Shown here in pieces: positions 46,292 to 48,932 of a DNA stretch of 48,932 nt. The stretch spans positions 1-48,932 of the forward strand of contig NZ_QUHR01000014.1 in the NCBI RefSeq assembly GCF_003479605.1, given 5' to 3'. Both the position numbers and the translations under genes were made by a program. The stretch comes from Roseburia sp. AF12-17LB. GTDB lineage: Bacteria; Bacillota; Clostridia; Lachnospirales; Lachnospiraceae. Position 1 is the stretch's first letter, and each line of letters starts with the position of its first letter. The notes under the pieces were generated by a model. It searched no databases. It was not told the origin of the DNA and saw only the letters and a list, made by a program, of their open reading frames with translations.

Positions 46292-46960
46292 ATGTCAAAA
46301 ATAACGGATTATGCTTTTTTGTTTCAAAAATCATTTGGGACATCAGGAGTAAATGCAATAGGCAGTTTTCAGTTGTCCCAGTTGAACAGCAGTTCTGTTC
46401 AGTCCAAGTTAAAAGCTGCCGGGATTAACACAAACAGCAAACAATATAAAGCCGCAGTAAAACAAATGATGTCTGCTGGAAATGGTGCAATGTATGGCAA
46501 TATTCAGGGAATAAAAAATCTGATGAGTCATTATGACAAGGATGGAGATTATATCAACCCTGTAAATGGACTGGCAGGACTTTTAGTGACAGATGAAAAT
46601 GAAAGTTCGAGAAAAAGGATCATATCAATTCCGGATAGTAGCAAAGAAGAAATGTATGAACTGACAAAAAAAGAGTTCCTGCGTGAAAACGGTGTCCACA
46701 ATGGAGATACAACAAAACGTTCCGAGGTATATAACAATTTGTACCGCAAAATGCAGAAAAAGGACAGATTGGCTGCCGGGTACACCCTTGAAAAATATGA
46801 GAGAATTTACAGACAGGCATTTTATGATGCCGCAAAAAAGGCTGATCCTAACTGGGAAATTGGTAAGCCAATTAAAGATGGTGCATTAGATAGTGTTACA
46901 AGAGAATTGGCAGAGTCGGGGAAATCTCCTGCACAGGCAACGCTTGATACTAAAATTTAA
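46292..46960 (+). CDS. Array gene L: DUF3879-like protein
   Basis: A 222-aa protein starting MSKITDYAFLFQKSFGTSGV, with SVQSKLKAAGINTNSKQYKA, an EF-hand-like loop YDKDGDYINPVNG (about residue 84) and NGDTTKRSEVYNNLYRKMQK. I recall this as DUF3879, a Lachnospiraceae family of unknown function, with moderate certainty. The D-x-D-G-D loop could bind calcium. No signal peptide. RBS GGGAGG 6 nt before the ATG at 46292. Confidence 0.72.
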   Translation: MSKITDYAFLFQKSFGTSGVNAIGSFQLSQLNSSSVQSKLKAAGINTNSKQYKAAVKQMMSAGNGAMYGNIQGIKNLMSHYDKDGDYINPVNGLAGLLVTDENESSRKRIISIPDSSKEEMYELTKKEFLRENGVHNGDTTKRSEVYNNLYRKMQKKDRLAAGYTLEKYERIYRQAFYDAAKKADPNWEIGKPIKDGALDSVTRELAESGKSPAQATLDTKI

Positions 46961-47023
46961 CATATCAGGTATATTTGAATAATTAAAAAGAGAAAATTTT
47001 GAGCTGATTGGAGGAACAAAAAT

Positions 47024-47530
47024 ATGAACATTAGTTCTGGTCTGAATACCGTATCTTCATTGTACGGTCAACAAAAAAGTAATTATATGAAAGCACCTGC
47101 ATCTGCGGAAAAGACATTTTATACGGCTGAAACACCAAAGGTATACCAGATATTCACAACAGATAATATGTTGTGGACAGGAGGTAATGGTACAGGTCTT
47201 TCTTATTGCCTTAAATATGCGGATGATTCGACGGATGAAAATCCAGTGGTGTTAGCGAAAGGTGTGGATGAAAACGGGAAAGAGTTTGAGCAAAGAATTT
47301 ATATCAATGATGTTAATCCATCAAATGCTACAGTAGTCGAAATGCGTGCATTGGAGGCACATTACAAAGTGGAGAAGCAGGGAGGTTTCACGTCTCTGCC
47401 GCTTGAAGCTGGTAATATGGGACTTAACGACAGAAGAGATTTTATCGCAATGTTCAAAAAAAGCATAGAAGATTTAAACAAATTGGGAAGTCAAGAGCTT
47501 ATGTGGCAGCAAGAGGAGCAAAGATACTGA
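47024..47530 (+). CDS. Array gene M: leader L, body 4, new tail (copy of F)
   Basis: A 168-aa protein. The leader MNISSGLNTVSSLYGQQKSN differs slightly from that of F. The body is the same as in F up to KSIEDLNKLG, after which the tail is SQELMWQQEEQRY and a stop. At DNA level the two genes match until AACAAATTGGGAAG and then diverge at once, a clear recombination edge. Function unknown. Confidence 0.75.
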   Translation: MNISSGLNTVSSLYGQQKSNYMKAPASAEKTFYTAETPKVYQIFTTDNMLWTGGNGTGLSYCLKYADDSTDENPVVLAKGVDENGKEFEQRIYINDVNPSNATVVEMRALEAHYKVEKQGGFTSLPLEAGNMGLNDRRDFIAMFKKSIEDLNKLGSQELMWQQEEQRY

Positions 47531-47568
47531 GTTATAATGTTATAAGAGAATGTTGGCAGTTGTTATGA

Positions 47569-47667
47569 GACTTATATAAGGTAGGAGATAATATGGTTAC
47601 TTATATATTTATAAATCACTTGGACCATATAAGGAAAGTGATTGCAAATTCCGAATGACAGAGGAAT
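47569..47667 (+). pseudogene. Remnants between genes M and O
   Basis: 47569-47601 repeats the ribosome site and first codons of gene H (42857-42890; ATGGTTACT) but then leaves the frame. 47615-47667 is an intergenic repeat that recurs at 48542-48591 (ATCACTTGGACC ... CCGAATGACAGAGGAAT). Both are pieces of lost cassettes; no intact gene is present. Confidence 0.65.
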
Positions 47668-47698
47668 ATCAACGAAAAAATGCAATGGAGGAAATGCA

Positions 47699-48532
47699 AT
47701 GGGTATAACAGGCGTAGGAAGTTCTTATAATTTTGTTTATAACACAAAAACAGGTAAGCTATCTACAAAGGATGGCAGTAAAAATGAATTTGTTGATTTT
47801 TGCAATGGAGATGTAAAGGGAGAAGATACAGAGACACTGAATCATTTTGATGAGCATACAAGATATCAGTTTACAAGAATGCTGTTTGCATATGGAACCG
47901 GAATGACCGGACAGAATCCTTTTGCCAATGATGAGAAAGTCGAGATTACAGCGGATATAGACAGTGCAACCCATACTTCCTTTTATGTGAATGGGCAGAA
48001 AGCGTTTACGGCAATTACGGGTATGTCATATCTCCCATCCGAGATTCAAACCTTTGGAACCGTACAGCAGCCATTTAAAACCAGAGGGTACAAACCATAT
48101 GATCCCAGTACAAACAGTATCACGATTGGGGTTGGAAGCAGATTTAATCTTGGAAATGGATACAGCATGACGGTACAGGAAGATTTTGTCTGGGGCGAGG
48201 GCTATGGAAACGGAAGCAAGGCAGATGATGAAAGATGCAATATGATGATAGGTGGTCTGAACTCCCTGATACATTTTGCGGATCAGCAGTATTTTTCAAG
48301 TATGACAGATACATACACCGATTATATTTTAGATTTTCTTGCGTCACAGGGAGTGGATACAAGCAGAGAATTTGTGATAAACGGGACACATTGCGAACTG
48401 GTAAATGGGAAAATAAGTGAAGTTGGTAACGATTATGTGGTGCCTAGTTCCATTCAGCAGAAAGCAGTGAAAAGATATGAAGAAAGTATGTCACAGCTTT
48501 TGAATAGCGGAACTTGGTATAGATGGTCATAA
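47699..48532 (+). CDS. Array gene O: GxGSSY-leader protein, unknown function
   Basis: A 277-aa protein. The leader MGITGVGSSYNFVYNTKTGK has the G-[IV]-G-x-SY form of genes E and I. The body is soluble and beta-rich (DEKVEITADIDSATHTSFYV, NSITIGVGSRFNLGNGYSMT) and ends with a short helix. No signal peptide or membrane helix, no motif that I recognise. The start at 47699 follows TGGAGGAAATGCA; an in-frame start at 47642 lies within the remnant. Confidence 0.75.
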   Translation: MGITGVGSSYNFVYNTKTGKLSTKDGSKNEFVDFCNGDVKGEDTETLNHFDEHTRYQFTRMLFAYGTGMTGQNPFANDEKVEITADIDSATHTSFYVNGQKAFTAITGMSYLPSEIQTFGTVQQPFKTRGYKPYDPSTNSITIGVGSRFNLGNGYSMTVQEDFVWGEGYGNGSKADDERCNMMIGGLNSLIHFADQQYFSSMTDTYTDYILDFLASQGVDTSREFVINGTHCELVNGKISEVGNDYVVPSSIQQKAVKRYEESMSQLLNSGTWYRWS

Positions 48533-48541
48533 AAGTAATAG

Positions 48542-48591
48542 ATCACTTGGACCGTTATGGAGAGTGAATAGATTCCGAATGACAGAGGAAT
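48542..48591 (+). repeat. Intergenic repeat, second copy
   Basis: A ~50-bp segment ATCACTTGGACC ... CCGAATGACAGAGGAAT, matching 47615-47667 with several changes and small gaps. It directly precedes the ribosome site of the next gene in both cases, as if it travels with gene starts. Confidence 0.65.
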
Positions 48592-48611
48592 GAAAATAAT
48601 TGGAGGTTGAG

Positions 48612-48902
48612 ATGATGCAATCAATATCAAGTTATATTAATCCCAATACAAGAGCACTTACATCTAATTATAAAAATACAGTTATTAAAGATAAGGAAGC
48701 ATATAATGGGGCGATGTTGCAGCACTTACTAAATCCGGTAGAGGATCTGGCACAAGCGTTAAAAACACCAATAAAATTGGCGAAGGGTGCTTCAATTAGC
48801 AGACAGAATAATTCTGTTAATATTGCAGAAGGACAAAGTATTCGTGTTAATGGAGGTCATGTGCTTACGGTTACGGCGCATAGCAAAAATGGCTGGTGTT
48901 GA
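48612..48902 (+). CDS. Array gene P: short protein, perhaps frameshifted
   Basis: A 96-aa frame from ATG 48612 (or 48615), with TTGGAGG upstream: MMQSISSYINPNTRALTSNY, then KTPIKLAKGASISRQNNSVN and GQSIRVNGGHVLTVTAHSKN before GWC and a stop. It resembles the N-terminal part of the longer array proteins more than a complete one, so a frameshift or a recombination edge near 48895 is possible. The window ends 30 nt later. Confidence 0.55.
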   Translation: MMQSISSYINPNTRALTSNYKNTVIKDKEAYNGAMLQHLLNPVEDLAQALKTPIKLAKGASISRQNNSVNIAEGQSIRVNGGHVLTVTAHSKNGWC

Positions 48903-48932
48903 GGAAAATGATATTGACAGGCTTTTAGCCAA

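Noticed and set aside
37797..48932. A diversity-generating retroelement behind the variable tails
   Set aside because: There is no reverse transcriptase gene and no template repeat with adenine-biased changes in the window; the tail differences are abrupt swaps, not scattered mutations.

Overview
The window is a low-GC chromosome segment of a Clostridia bacterium, most likely a Lachnospiraceae gut anaerobe. The evidence is the oriC-proximal gene order, the two-gene fumarate hydratase, the DUF4446 and DUF3881 genes, and the mobile-element gene types. It covers the replication origin and then passes into a long accessory region.

Layout. Bases 1-347: a leftward rRNA promoter and leader running off the edge, and tRNA-Ser(GCT). 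474-12460, all leftward: fumB, a GNAT gene, fumA, two membrane protein genes, gyrA, gyrB, recF, an S4-domain gene, dnaN, dnaA. 12590-12750: oriC, with five DnaA boxes exactly 11 bp apart; a second A+T-rich box region lies between dnaN and dnaA. 12939-19796, rightward: rpmH, rnpA, yidD, yidC, khpB, mnmE, mnmG, rsmG. Transcription points away from oriC on both sides. 19947-26277: a degenerate alpha/beta hydrolase, a NarL-type two-component pair, two perfect parS sites, parA-parB, DUF4446, DUF3881.

26287-26790 is a tRNA-Arg(CCT) locus. Two extra 5' halves of the tRNA are each fused to a ~177-nt insert that folds as a pseudoknot with compensatory changes between copies. The backbone stops here. 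27126-34400 is a patchwork of mobile elements. A parB-like gene and a truncated parA are followed by a high-GC mobilizable remnant (tnpV, unknown gene, lipid-face or secreted protein, DUF3847, oriT, MobQ-type relaxase, primase-helicase, tnpW). Its right end cuts an HxlR regulator gene that is divergent from a nitroreductase.

35599-48932 is the most unusual part. An AgrA/AgrC-like pair (LytTR response regulator and GHKL kinase) is preceded and followed by paired 20-bp-phased LytTR-like sites. Downstream lies a rightward array of at least 11 genes for small soluble proteins without Sec signals. They fall into paralogous families, share two kinds of short N-terminal leader, and carry many traces of recombination: broken genes, C-terminal remnants in the gaps, repeated starts and swapped tails. 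An 814-bp direct duplication of the kinase 3' end plus the LytTR promoter flanks the first part of the array. The kinase copy has lost its phosphoacceptor His (to Tyr) and an ATP-lid Gly (to Arg). My reading is a peptide-signal-regulated, recombining cassette array of exported or contact-dependent proteins. The regulation and the mosaic structure are visible in the sequence; the function is not.
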